The position numbers and the translations under genes are program-made. Shown one piece after another: positions 10,960 through 21,599 of a stretch of 64,000 bases of DNA. The stretch is from Isoetes taiwanensis (taxonomy: Eukaryota > Streptophyta > Lycopodiopsida > Isoetales > Isoetaceae), in assembly GCA_021234155.1 (NCBI GenBank), contig JAJEKV010000006.1:25847756-25911755 (forward strand). The letters run 5' to 3'. The notes below the pieces were generated by a model, which made no database searches, was not told where the DNA came from, and worked only from the letters and a program-made list of their open reading frames with translations. Each line of letters starts with the position of its first letter. Positions within the stretch are counted from its first letter, which is position 1.

Positions 10960-12507
10960 TAACAAGATTGATTGATATCTCTGGAAGATCTTAAATGTTC
11001 TTACGGTAATATCTCTAAAGTATGTCATGAGAGGAGGAATATTGAGGTGGAAAGCAAGGCCATAATATGTTGTGTAGATTTGTAGAACTGTTCTTCAAAT
11101 AGATATGGCTATGACTAGTAGTATGATGATGAATGGGGCTTAGTTCCAGGAGTAATAGACTGCATCTTTAAAGGAAATTTGAACTGAGATTGCTTCCACT
11201 TTTTAAGGTTTGAATTTGTGTATTGCCTATACATCATGCAACCTTGGCACAATTTAACTGGGATTGCTTACAAATTTTAAAGGGTGGTTTTATAATTGTT
11301 GATACCAAGTTCATTTAACAACCCATATGTTTAGATTACACGAGATCATCAATTATTATTGTGTTCATCATCATATATATTGAAGTCGTCAATAAGTACT
11401 AAGGCATTTACCTTATTGAACATATATTATGCACTCATCTTCATCATATATCCTATTGAACATACACTATGCACTCATCTTCCATATACGTACATTGAAG
11501 TCACCCTATCAAGGAGTATACCCTATTGAACAAAACTATTCGCATTAATTTATGCACAACAATCTTGGAAACTGCTACCATTCACATAAAAATTGCATGT
11601 TTTAGTACACATTCCTAATCTACAAAATCTATTAAGTTGACATACATCAAATAATGAGGTATTTGTAAAGATTATCGCAAATTAAAAGAGAAAACGCATT
11701 CTTATTATGCCCGACAATATCAATCCCTTACTTATTATATCCTTAGCTCCAGCCCCCGTGTGATTCGAGTCAATAAACAAGAACACACAACTTCTTGCGC
11801 AGCTTATATGCTTCTTAATAGGTTATTTTATCATCTCAATTACGGAGTTTATCAATGCATTTCTCCTATCTTTTTTCTAAAATGATAACTTATTATTGTA
11901 GGGAGTCATGCGATAGTTGATAACACCTACTGGCATTTTGCTGTGTTGGAGTAAAAAAAGTTCCCCTCCAATTATACATGCGGGGGAACTTGCTTTAGGT
12001 CAGAAGGCATCACACATATTGGTGTTTGTGATGGGAGATGGTTCAAGGCTTGGGCATCGATCCCACATGACGCAATTGGTGATTACGAGCTTCCTGAGTT
12101 CCTAACAAAGTATAACATTATTTTGGTAGATCTGAGTCGCACGTGTGGGACATGGCATCAGAGCATATTTACACATTCATGTTCGCCACCATAGGGACGA
12201 CGAGAGGAGCTTCTATACCTATCAGCTTCGCAACTGAGCTTCATATCGAGCCGACGACGTTCCTACAGTTCTTTGGGACAGGTTCTTCATGATGTGGATC
12301 CATTAAGATTGACATAACCTCTTTTTGCAACAAAAATAATTTGTTTTATTTGGGGGTATATTTGTTTAATCATTTTGTGGATCCATTAAGATTGACACTT
12401 TAAAAGGTAAAGTTTGTTCAACAAAAATAATTTGTCTTTCTCATTGCAGACCGGACGACACAACCACAACTAACGCACATAAATGCCTTCACACATCCAC
12501 GACTAAT
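10960..12507. other. A/T-rich non-coding sequence, possible Helitron body
   Basis: There is no credible gene. A short imperfect duplication built on a TATGCACTCATCTTC phrase lies at about 11,410-11,490. The stretch ends at a Helitron 3' terminus, so part of it is probably the body of a non-autonomous Helitron. I could not place the 5' TC end. Confidence 0.4.
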
Positions 12508-12536
12508 GCCCGGCATCGCCGGGCACACATTTCTAG
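12508..12536 (+). mobile_element. Helitron 3' terminus (hairpin then CTAG|T)
   Basis: A perfect GC-rich hairpin (GCCCGGC-ATC-GCCGGGC, 12508-12524) is followed 8 nt later by CTAG (12533-12536) and a T. This is the standard Helitron 3' architecture: a short hairpin, CTRR, then insertion before T. The hairpin is nearly identical to that of the opposite-strand terminus at 17.0 kb, so both belong to one family. Confidence 0.65.
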
Positions 12537-13338
12537 TGTTTATAGTCAACATATAAGGAGGTGCTTTTCAATTTCGTTGCCTGACACAGAATGGAACCTC
12601 TTACAATGTCATCTGCCACTGTAAATTTCACCATTACACTTTTGGTTATGGCGGTGAAGGCCAAGGAAAAATGCCCTGACAATGTGGGCAGGAGCATGAA
12701 AGCTCATCTTGCAGAGGACCATTGGCTGGTGCGACGATTAACTATCAGGTTAGGATGCACAGCTATCACTCCAAAGATAGTGGGTTCAAGTCCTGTTCAA
12801 ATCCTTAAATGTGACAACTGGAGCCTCTTCTTGCGATCCTCCTTTTTGAGATATTCCTGTGCCTCTTCTGGGAGATCTTAAACCACAACATTATGGCACC
12901 TTCATCTTTGTTCCTATAGCTCTTTGAGCGATTCCACAAGATCCCCTATTCGAGGGGCGGATGCAGTAGCGGACTTAGCTGCTTGAGGGTGTAGTTGCTT
13001 AGTGTTGCTTGACTTGAGACCCTCATATCAAAAATACCTGAGATATCTCAACATGGGCAGTGGCAGCAATGTCTATGCTTGCCTTTCACATTTGAAGCTG
13101 AGAGGTAACTCTTGGTGCTTCATCTTCTGCTTATCCAATTCTAGCATGCAATGATGCGACTGCTTATGAGGTTCAGCATGTAGTCGTTCACCTTGGGAAT
13201 TGAGTGCTTTTTGCATCTCTTGCATATCATGATCCCGATAGGAGGAGCCTTCTTCTAACCTCCCAGCCGGGAGGTCACGTAGTGCCCTTGCCAGTATTTG
13301 CCTTTTCAAGATTGTCGATCTTGTCCTATAGTGCTTGA

Positions 13339-13512
13339 TGTTGAAGATATGATCATAAGGATCAATAGTGCTTATGTGGCAGGCTGACTAGACTGCCAAG
13401 TTGGCGATCCAAGCCAAAGGGCACGTCTCATGCACCTATTTGTAAGCCACGGTTGGGGCTGTTCCAACCAGTCTGTTCAATCTATATTTTGTTCTTCCTC
13501 CATATTTTATCA
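13339..13512 (+). repeat. 5' LTR
   Basis: The 174-bp LTR starts with TG and ends with CA. Compared with the 3' LTR it lacks 18 bp in two places: 2 bp after GGATCAAT, and 16 bp between CTCAT and GCACC. The remaining sequence is nearly identical, which suggests a fairly recent insertion followed by small deletions. Confidence 0.92.
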
Positions 13513-13521
13513 TGGTATCAG
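13513..13521 (+). other. Primer-binding site, initiator tRNA-Met
   Basis: TGGTATCAG follows the 5' LTR directly and matches the first 9 nt of the plant iMet primer-binding consensus, after which the match fades. This supports reverse transcription primed by iMet tRNA. Confidence 0.85.
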
Positions 13522-13589
13522 CTTGGAAACCCTGATCCAGGGACCTGCGAAGGAGAAGAATTTTTGAGGGTTATCTACATGCCAAGAAG

Positions 13590-14105
13590 ATGAAGAAAAG
13601 GAAGAAAATCAATGGAGACCAAGTGCTCCCGTTGATGGCTGATGGGGTCCAGATAGAAGACTCAGAGCAGCAGGCTGATGGGGTCGAGATACATGACCCA
13701 GTTCAGCAAATTGACGAAATTCAAGAAGCGGTTATTTCCATTGCAAACAGACAGTGGCAACAACCCATTATCAAATTCTCATTGGAGGAGGATGCCGCAG
13801 TAAGAATTATCCTTGAAGAACAATTTCCCAAAGAGGTTGAATTTCCTCCCCAAGTGCTTCAATTGACGGCTGATGGGATCGAGAAGCAAGATCCAGGGCA
13901 GCAGATTGATGGGGTTCAAGACCCAACATCACAAATTGTAGCAGAATTTGTTGGTGCAGTGCAACTAACTGATGGGGTCGTAATTCAAGACCCAATAATG
14001 AAAATTCATGAACAAATGCAGTGGCTGTGGAAGTGGACAATAAAAGACCCTGATGTATGGCAGGATGTGAAGCAGATGCAGAGTTTCCTTCATTGTTTCA
14101 GGTAG
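13590..14105 (+). CDS. LTR-element ORF A: repeat protein of unknown function
   Basis: A 171-codon frame starts with a lysine/arginine-rich patch (MKKRKKING) that could be a nuclear signal. It then carries at least four diverged repeats of an ADGV-x-I-x-DPxQQID theme (about residues 16-30, 31-45, 88-105 and 124-140). Between repeats the sequence is acidic and Q-rich, and a Trp-rich C-terminus (QWLWKWTIKDPDVW) ends the frame. There is no zinc knuckle, protease or RT motif. It may be captured host sequence or a decayed gag. The repeats raise the chance that the frame stays open for compositional reasons. Confidence 0.5.
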   Translation: MKKRKKINGDQVLPLMADGVQIEDSEQQADGVEIHDPVQQIDEIQEAVISIANRQWQQPIIKFSLEEDAAVRIILEEQFPKEVEFPPQVLQLTADGIEKQDPGQQIDGVQDPTSQIVAEFVGAVQLTDGVVIQDPIMKIHEQMQWLWKWTIKDPDVWQDVKQMQSFLHCFR

Positions 14106-14138
14106 CAGGCAGATAGTTGTGAAGCAGGGGGAGCAGTA

Positions 14139-14525
14139 TTGCATAATGGGGCTTCAGAATACATGTCATATTTCAGATATTTATTTCAATTTTTCAAGAA
14201 AGGACAACCTCTGGCAGCAACAGGAGCATATTCAAATGAAGCTCTAAATGCATCTTGGATTCTGGAGCACCATCGACTATCTCAGAATGGGTTACCAAAG
14301 ATCCCGAGAAAGAATGGTGCAGAGGTGGCCTATGTTCAGAATGCAATACAGCAACCAGAATGGATGATTGAGGCTATTGCAGATGTGACAAGAGCATATA
14401 CACAAGGCAAGGACCTAGGCGAGAATGGTGCTGAAAAAGACTTAATTTCTCCAGAAAACAAAAGAGTGAACTATGCAGATTTACCCACGCTTAAGAAGAC
14501 CGGTGGCCAAGTGCAGTTGGCCTGA
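14139..14525 (+). CDS. LTR-element ORF B: unknown protein
   Basis: A 128-codon frame follows ORF A by about 30 nt in a different frame; its first codon is TTG and the first in-frame ATG lies about 8 codons in. The product is soluble and mildly basic with no transmembrane segment, and includes ASWILEHHRLSQNGLPKIPR. ORF A and B could once have been one protein split by a frameshift, or the shrunken remains of a copia polyprotein. I recognise no domain. Confidence 0.4.
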   Translation: MHNGASEYMSYFRYLFQFFKKGQPLAATGAYSNEALNASWILEHHRLSQNGLPKIPRKNGAEVAYVQNAIQQPEWMIEAIADVTRAYTQGKDLGENGAEKDLISPENKRVNYADLPTLKKTGGQVQLA

Positions 14526-14951
14526 AGGCTGTGGCCCGAAAAAGAAGAAGACTTCTGTAATGTAAGCCAAGCCTCTATTTAATTGAGTTAATTAAAGGTC
14601 TTAGTAAGTAATTAGTTACAATAATAGTAAGTATACTCAGCAAGGAGGCATGTATGAGGCCCAGTGTCTTATCTTGTTATCTTCGGATGCAAGATTAAGG
14701 GGGAGAAATGCAGTATAATGTAATCATCCATCCTCAGTTCTCCTTAAGGGGGTATAGGTTTACTAGATATAAAGAGTCTAGAAGTTTAAATTCTTGATGT
14801 TAAGAAAAAACAGCAGTTGCCTCTAGTTCATCTAGAGATGAGCAGTTTCAAGCTCATTTGGATGGCTCCAGTTGAGAGCAGTTCAAGGAGGAGTATGATG
14901 TTAGAGGACAAAAAGGAAATTTAAACTTACACTTCCATTGATATATTGATC

Positions 14952-14960
14952 AAGGGGGAG
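14952..14960 (+). other. Polypurine tract
   Basis: AAGGGGGAG abuts the TG of the 3' LTR, as expected for plus-strand priming in copia-type elements. Confidence 0.85.
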
Positions 14961-15152
14961 TGTTGAAGATATGATCATAAGGATCAATGGAGTGCTTATG
15001 TGGCAGGCTGACTAGACTGCCAAGTTGGCGATCCAAGCCAAAGGGCACGTCTCATATGAAGAGCCACAGTTGCACCTATTTGTAAGCCACGGTTGGGGCT
15101 GTTCCAACCAGTCTGTTCAATCTATATTTTGTTCTTCCTCCATATTTTATCA
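14961..15152 (+). repeat. 3' LTR
   Basis: The 192-bp LTR is the longer and probably less altered copy. It ends ...TTTTATCA, followed by the CTTGA target duplication. Confidence 0.92.
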
Positions 15153-15439
15153 CTTGAAGAGGTTGTTGGATCTTGATGGTCATATCCATCGTTTCTGCAT
15201 GGCGTTGTGCTATGGTCTCCCATATTTCCTGCTAGAAATCTTCTATGTCTTGGATCATAGTATCGAGCTTGCTTGATGTCTGGCTAGATCAGCCATTGTC
15301 TTGACCTGATCAATCCGAAGGTTGGTGATGTCTGTCCTATTCTGATACCATTCATCTTGTGCTAGTTGAATGCAATCATCAATCTGCGGAATGCACACCT
15401 TCATGCAAGAACTGCGTTGATTTTCCATTGCCAGTTTCT

Positions 15440-16150
15440 TTTTCGATAACAGTAGGTGGTGAAGCCTCTAGTTGGTCAGCAAGACATGTGAACTTAGTTT
15501 AATATTCACTTGGACCTACCTGAAGAGCTCTTCAGATGCCCTGTTCAGGCTTATTCGAGAGCGACCTGCTAGGGTTGATTGCTAGTCATAGATCTACCTA
15601 GCTAAACGTCTTGCATGTGCCTTTGCCCTCACTTTCTTTCTCGGGATGTACCTTAAGCCTTGCCTGTGAGTCTGTTCTACAGATTAGGGATCAGTAGTGC
15701 TCCATTCTTTGCAGTTTTATATTGCCATTCATGCATCATTCCTTTATTGCCATCTCATGCATCATTCCTTTCTGTGTTAGTTTTTGTAGAAGGTTTTGAT
15801 TTGGCAATGACAAATAATGGTGTTTCGCATTGCTGCTGGAGCCTGAAGTTTTGCCCATCATGTCTCATCAATCTGATCAACATGTTTTTAATGCTATATT
15901 GTATTTTGTAAAGCAAACTACTATGCCGATGGTATAGAAATACTCTTCAATTTAATGGAAGAAAATGCGTAAACCTTTAGTGCAAAATCACGTTGCCTTA
16001 TCATTGAGATTTTTTCGTATAGAACTTAATGCTCCCAAAGTGGAGGCATACTTTATTATTCAAATACAAAGCCTCAATTATGGTATTATTTAACAATCAC
16101 TACCATGTTGACCCTTTTATATATGAAATATACTGGCACTGTTTAAAGTT
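15440..16150. other. No supported gene
   Basis: There are only short chance frames. A local duplication of a CTTTATTGCCATC/CATGCATCATTCC phrase is seen near 15,725-15,770. Confidence 0.4.
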
Positions 16151-16158
16151 AACCTAGG

Positions 16159-16933
16159 CATAGTGATAGAATACGGCCGTATTCATGTTAAAATACGGGG
16201 AATACGGATCTTTAAAAAATCTTCAAAATCACCATATGCCGTATTCAAACTTTGAAACCGAATATGCCCGTATTCCTGGCATATTCACACAGAATACGCC
16301 CGTATTCTGTTACAAGCCAAAAAAAGTCGAGAAGGGCATCCATCAGTCTCGTCGAACGAAAGGGGAAAAAAACAAGTAAGCATTAACAATCTGTACCTTT
16401 TGGGCGACGTCGTGGAAGTTGCGGCGAGTCGGCGAGTCGTGGAAGCTGCTGCAGATTCGAGGAGACGAAGCTGCTACAAATGAGTTGCCCTTCAACGCAA
16501 ATGAAGCTGCATCAATATTGAAGCTGCACGGATTGTAAGTGCACGACCACTTTTATGGAGATTGCATCTGATATTTCATTCAATCGAGTGCTTCTAAATA
16601 AGCATTCCATGTGCCATTATTTAGAATAGCATGCCGTTTATATTAGTATTGAGCAAGGACATTGAAAATAGAATAAATACACCTCAACTTAATACTATTG
16701 GAATTTTGAATACTATCAGATAAATAACTACTTACTATTGCAGTAGAAGATTAAACAGTTCTTATAATTAGAAAATAGAGATTAAGCTGATCAAAATGAG
16801 TACAAACATGTTTCTTGTAGAATATTCGAAGGGAATATTCCCGTATTCTCCGTATGCATATTTTCCATATTCGTATTCCGTATTCATTTTTGGGGCCCCG
16901 TATTCATTTCTGTATGCGTATTATGTCACTGTG
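16159..16933. mobile_element. hAT-type MITE with dense subterminal repeats (775 bp)
   Basis: Perfect 8-bp target duplications (AACCTAGG at 16151-16158 and 16934-16941) flank imperfect 17-bp terminal inverted repeats: left CATAGTGATAGAATACG against right (complement) CACAGTGACATAATACG, 14 of 17 identical. Eight-bp duplications and a CA(T/C)AGTG start fit the hAT superfamily. Both ends are packed with CCGTATTC/GAATACGG units, many forming palindromes (for example GAATACGGCCGTATTC at 16168-16183). There is no transposase ORF, so it is non-autonomous. Confidence 0.85.
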
Positions 16934-17007
16934 AACCTAGGTCCATGTAGTAACTCTAAAATTTGTTTGTTTGTTCCACCCCCCTCTAACAAGGTATATA
17001 ATGAGAA

Positions 17008-17035
17008 CTAGTTATGGTGCCCGGCGTTGCCGGGC
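17008..17035 (-). mobile_element. Helitron 3' terminus (minus strand)
   Basis: Read on the minus strand, a GCCCGGC-AAC-GCCGGGC hairpin (17035-17019) precedes CTAG (17011-17008) and T. It shares the hairpin arms of the plus-strand end at 12.5 kb. The element body should extend right from 17,008; no 5' end was located. Confidence 0.65.
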
Positions 17036-17039
17036 TTTA

Positions 17040-18500
17040 GCAAATGTGGATTGTAGAATGGTTTTGCATTAGTAGGCTTTAGAATAGTGCCATACGGATG
17101 TCATGAGTGAATTGACATTTCTAAACTTTAAGCTCCACAACAACATAGGTATGCAAGGATTTGGCAGTCGATGGAATTCCAATCTCGAATTTCGCAAGGA
17201 TCTACTCCTTTTCTATACATAAAACGTCATCTGAGATATGAACTTGCTATAGCAGAATTAAGTAGGAAAAGAAAGGATTGCGTAAAATGAATGAACTACC
17301 TAAATTTAGCAACATTTTAACACCATTTAACTAAAGAAAATTAGAAGTGATGACATGATTAAAAGCTTATAATATGGTCACGATAGTTTCCATATAAGTA
17401 GATGAATTTGATTTGTATGCCTTGGAAATGAGATTGTGTAGGATGTTGTCGATTTATAATAAGTATTTTGTGCATTATAAAGAATGGCCTAGTCAATCAA
17501 GTAGTTTTGGGCCATTGATAATTCAATTAGAACTTGGAAGTTTGAACATAAAGCGTGTTTTTATTGAAAGGGACGATGATGTACTTGATGTTGTTTGTGT
17601 AGAGTTTGCATAGTATGGGAAGTTATTGGATCGTAGATCGGATTAGTTATATTGGTTAAATTGTCGTTTTATGAGACCACATAACCCAAGAAAATTTTAT
17701 AGGTGGGCAATTGCACTATTGAATATTAAATAAACTTGTAATTTTATCAATGCCTATTTTGGGTTTGCATATTGCCTATTTTGGGTTTGCATATGGAAAA
17801 ATCATATTCGAGCTATGTTGCATTTGAAGATATGGATCCGGTTCTGAATAATGAAGCGTGCGAATGGATTAAATATTATATAGGTGGATAGTAAAGACAA
17901 AGGCAGATTCTAAAGATCTTTTTCTTTCCTTAGAAGATTCTAAAGAAATCTTCTTCCTGTTTTGAGAATCTGCGCATACAATGCACATGATCTTCTTTAA
18001 CACCATGCTTGTAAAACATATGAAGATTTGTCAAATTTCATTTCGAATAAAGAGCTGGCTGTATTTTCTGAATAGTGCCCCACATCTCAGAGACAAACAG
18101 TTGTGAGCCCATAAGCCAGCAATTGCCTGCTTTCCGCTTATTTTTAGACTAAAAGGGGAACCTTTTTTGCATGGCCCTGCAGAACTATCATGCCAAATAA
18201 ACACCAATAACCACATACAACCAGAAAAATAGTTGCATGTTGTCAATAGTCCAAAGTATGTCAGAGGGTGAAGATGTTAATTAGTGCATTTCTTGAAGGT
18301 AAAAGTTATATGCCATAGAAAAAGTTCCGCACAGCAGGATAGACATTCAGAATTACTGATCATATGACCATCTAGATGCTGCTGTGCTTGTCACTGGAAA
18401 AAAGATTATCTGCGCATCTTCAAACATAATGACTCATCTGAGATTCTAGACTTCAATTACATCAATTTTAACACTATATATCTTCCATTTCCAGAGCTAC
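17040..18500. other. A/T-rich sequence, probably Helitron body and intergenic
   Basis: There is no credible gene. A short direct duplication of GCCTATTTTGGGTTTGCATA occurs at about 17,751-17,793. Confidence 0.4.
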
Positions 18501-19133
18501 TTTTTAAACCCAGCTAAAGTACCTGGAATCTACTTGTAATCCTTACGGCACTGCCTCAGGTCACATACCAAAACTAATGCATAGCCTTGAAAATCTGCAA
18601 ATGCAAGGAAGCAATTGTCAGCTATCAGAGACAATGGTTAGAGCCAATAGTTGAGTTGACAATTCTGTGGCGAAATTATGCTCCAAAATACTACTGACAT
18701 ATAAATGCCTACCAAGCAAATCCTAAATAAAACAATGCTTCCTCTTTCGGATCTAGCCAAATGAGTTTGTCAAATTTGCGTCCCAGCACTCAAGTCTCTA
18801 GTCCCTTCATCAAATATAATGTCAGGATAAATAATGTGAATATCCCTTGTGCTACAGATCAAATTTTCAGAAGTTCAAAGGTCACCATCTCTAAAGTCAC
18901 TAATGCTTTATGTATTGCTACCATCTGCCAAAATGCATAGCTGATAACATAGCTAAAATTGCATCATATTTCTAAACTGTGTCAAATAATTCAAGCTCTA
19001 GAAGAAAACATCATTGCCAAAATCATCATATAATGTGGCCTTCTCAAAAACAAACAAATTCTCAAGAATCTTATAGTAACTCAAAGGAAAAGCCTGATAA
19101 ACTTTGGAGATTGTATAATGGATTGACATTATC

Positions 19134-21268
19134 CTATTGCCGGCTGGAAGCTAAACATATTCTTGTATTGCCTAGACCTCTGTTAAATGTGCAACTTCCT
19201 TTGAGATCTAAAGGAGAAATGTCCTTACCGACAAATATTGGATGTAGATTTGTCAAGCCATAAGCCATTGAAGCCAGTCCCATAAAACCATAAAGACAAA
19301 ATAGAGTACCTAACAGAGAAAAGGTTGCTTCTGCTTGCAAATATAAGCTGGATTGGAACCTCTCTAGCCACAAATGCCAAGCTGAGCCAAATTTAAACAA
19401 TAGACTTAGATAAACAAAATGACGGTAGTAACAGATCCATTATTTTACCTTTAAAATGACTGATCACGATGAAACAAATCGGTTCCGCTAAGAAGTAATA
19501 TGAATAATGCAGAATGCATACTCGCTTTGAATAGAAAATAAGGAGGTGCAGAATGTGCTACAAAACATTAACATTTTTTAAGATGTATTATGCTCATGAC
19601 CACCTTAATTACCCTTCTGAATATCTTCTAGATAGGAAATTGTGCATAGCATATCCATTCCATTTGGCCATGTCCCCCTATAATAATGATGTGCATCAGG
19701 AGTGATAGTCAAACAAAAACAATTCAAAAAATCTTAAGAACTTACCAGCAAATGTCTGAAGGTCAAACAGTGAGCACAGGTTAGACCAAACGCAAGCTTG
19801 AACCCAAATGCATGCAGGAGTGGCACTTGAGGCAAGACTCAAAACAAAAATGGTGTGCAGTTGCAGACCACCTTAATTACTCTTCTGAATATCTTCTGGA
19901 TAGGAAATTGTGCGTAGCATATCGATTCCATTTGGCCATGTCCCCTTATAATAATGATGTGCATCAGGAGGGATAGTCAAACAAATTACAATTCAAAAAA
20001 TGATAAGAACTTACCAGCAGATGTCTGAGAGTCAAACAGCGAGGTTGAAGTGCTTCCAAACACTGAGACGGTTTCAAAAGTAGTAAAGTTGACGACACTT
20101 AAAGGCACATGTTAGACCAAATGCAAGCTTGAACCCAAATGCATGCAAGAGTGGCATCTGAGGCAAAAGCCAAAACAAAAATGGCGTTCGAGTTTAAACA
20201 AAAAATGGGAGTTTTAAATAAATCTATTGCGAGCAATAGATGCATGCACTTGGCTTTTGCAGTTGGCATGCAATGGGCATTCCTAGTTTAATGCAGCAAC
20301 TATAATCATCATGCAACAGATCTAAAAGTGCTATAGACATCAAATGTAAACCAAATACAGGCCCACTAAGGGAACTTGAGAATTAAAAGCAAACAAATTT
20401 TTGCAAGGATAATCCAAACCTCAAGAATGCTTGTAATGATAATGGAGCCTGTAAGCACATGAATCACATTTATGCTGCAATATCTGTGCATGCAGAAAGA
20501 GAAATAATAGGAAAACCGACCTAAAAATTAAATTCATCAAAAAATTCAACTGGCATCTGCAAAAAATGAGGACGATTCAGGGTTTACCATGTTCCTTAGC
20601 TAATTTTGATGCTCAGCTCCGTAGCAACAGGTTTAAGAAGATGAAGATAGAAGTGGACAAATATTAGAATAAAATCTACAACAAAATTACATTACCTAGG
20701 CAACCAATCCGTTATCTTCATGCCGAATTTGAAAGGATAAGACTCCCCGTAAAATTCAGGTACTTTGGATCTGAACCTTACTGGAATCAAATTTGCACTA
20801 TGATATTACTATGCTTCACGTAGAAAATGCTTTCAGTACGATCTCAACCTTCCCGTTTGCAAAAGACGAAGCCCTATCCAGAATCAAGGTCTCAGGCAGC
20901 ATTATCGGAATATACACTAAACCAAAGCAGCACAATATTTGGGATTTCGGCAGGAAATGCTCATCAAGAACCTTTTACTGACGCCTCAAATCCGACCATT
21001 AAGAAGACACATTCTCATGCTGCAACTCGGTAAACTACCCAGCAAACAATCTTGGAGTTGATTATGTGGCCTCCTTGCCATGTAGAATGACCTCCTGTCC
21101 TTCTCTCGACTGGATATATTGGAGCCAAGCGAAAAAGAATTTTATCTCCACAACTCCATCCGCAACCGTGGCAGGCATGCCGATGATCAGCCATCCCAGA
21201 TAAGAATCCACGAAAACTGGGGATAACCCATCGACCCCAAAATTGCCGATTTCGAAATCATAGTACAA
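19134..21268 (-). CDS. Unidentified multi-exon gene or remnant, minus strand
   Basis: The rightmost frame (21268-21062) reads MYYDFEIGNFGVDGLSPV... then hydrophobic FVDSYLGWLIIGMPAT and ends in a stop. A clean exon at 20696-20780 (acceptor CCAG, donor TAG|GTAATG) reads KVPEFYGESYPFKFGMK and ITDWLPR. A hydrophobic segment (TFSLLGTLFCLYGFMGLASM) lies at about 19,255-19,400. Together they suggest a membrane protein, but I cannot name it and did not reconcile phases across all exons. The leader region (21,290-21,350) resembles 10,860-10,950, so this and the 7.7-10.8 kb series may be paralogues. Two near-identical non-coding phrases at about 19,590-19,720 and 19,865-20,010 show local duplication. 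Confidence 0.3.
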
Positions 21269-21599
21269 CGAAATGCCTGATTTTTGGTGAACCTGAATCT
21301 TTTCCCGGCCACCAAAACCCTCAAAACCCTACGAAATCAAATTAAAAAAAAAAATCCAAAAAGTTTTTGGAACAATAGGATGAGATATGAGAGCCAATTG
21401 AGATGTGGTCCAAAGCCAAGTGTTATAGCTTTCACGTGAAAATTTGCACAAGTAGTAGGGGCATAATATGCATAATGCTCATTTTATATCTGACATAGTT
21501 GCTGAAATTTGCTATCCCCTTGGATGTGCATTAGCAGTTTGACAAAAACATTTTAACACCCATGTGTTCAAACTTAGAGATGTAATATCTATCACGTTA

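Larger units (their letters stand above)
13339..15152 (+). mobile_element. Complete small non-autonomous LTR retrotransposon (1.8 kb)
   Basis: The element has LTRs of 174 bp (13339-13512) and 192 bp (14961-15152) beginning TGTTGAAGAT and ending TTTTATCA. It has a primer-binding site matching initiator tRNA-Met directly after the 5' LTR, a purine tract AAGGGGGAG directly before the 3' LTR, and a 5-bp target duplication CTTGA (13334-13338 and 15153-15157). The 1.45-kb interior has no protease, integrase or RT, so it must borrow proteins from an autonomous copia-type partner. It is somewhat larger than typical TRIM elements and carries two open frames unlike any gag-pol I recognise. Confidence 0.93.
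13073..15430 (-). pseudogene. Antisense coiled-coil ORF split by a small LTR element
   Basis: Minus-strand sequence on both sides of the 13.3-15.2 kb LTR element reads as one hydrophilic, helix-rich protein. On the right it contains DDCIQLAQDEWYQNRTDI and DQVKTMADLARHQAS; across the join it continues with IQQPLQAL and DKIDNLEKANTGKG. Removing the element plus one copy of its 5-bp target duplication restores contiguity, but in-frame stops occur on both sides. I suspect an old retroelement gag or coiled-coil gene and do not recognise the family. Confidence 0.4.

Noticed and set aside
12728-12800. tRNA-like segment with a good B box (GGGTTCAAGTCC) and a CTCCAAA anticodon-type loop that would read Trp
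   Set aside because: The variable loop is missing, the D arm and acceptor stem do not pair, and the anticodon loop is one base too long. At best it is a tRNA-derived relic.
16168-16183. Palindromic operator-like GAATACGGCCGTATTC as a standalone regulatory site
   Set aside because: It is part of the subterminal array of a transposon with clear TIRs and target duplications.
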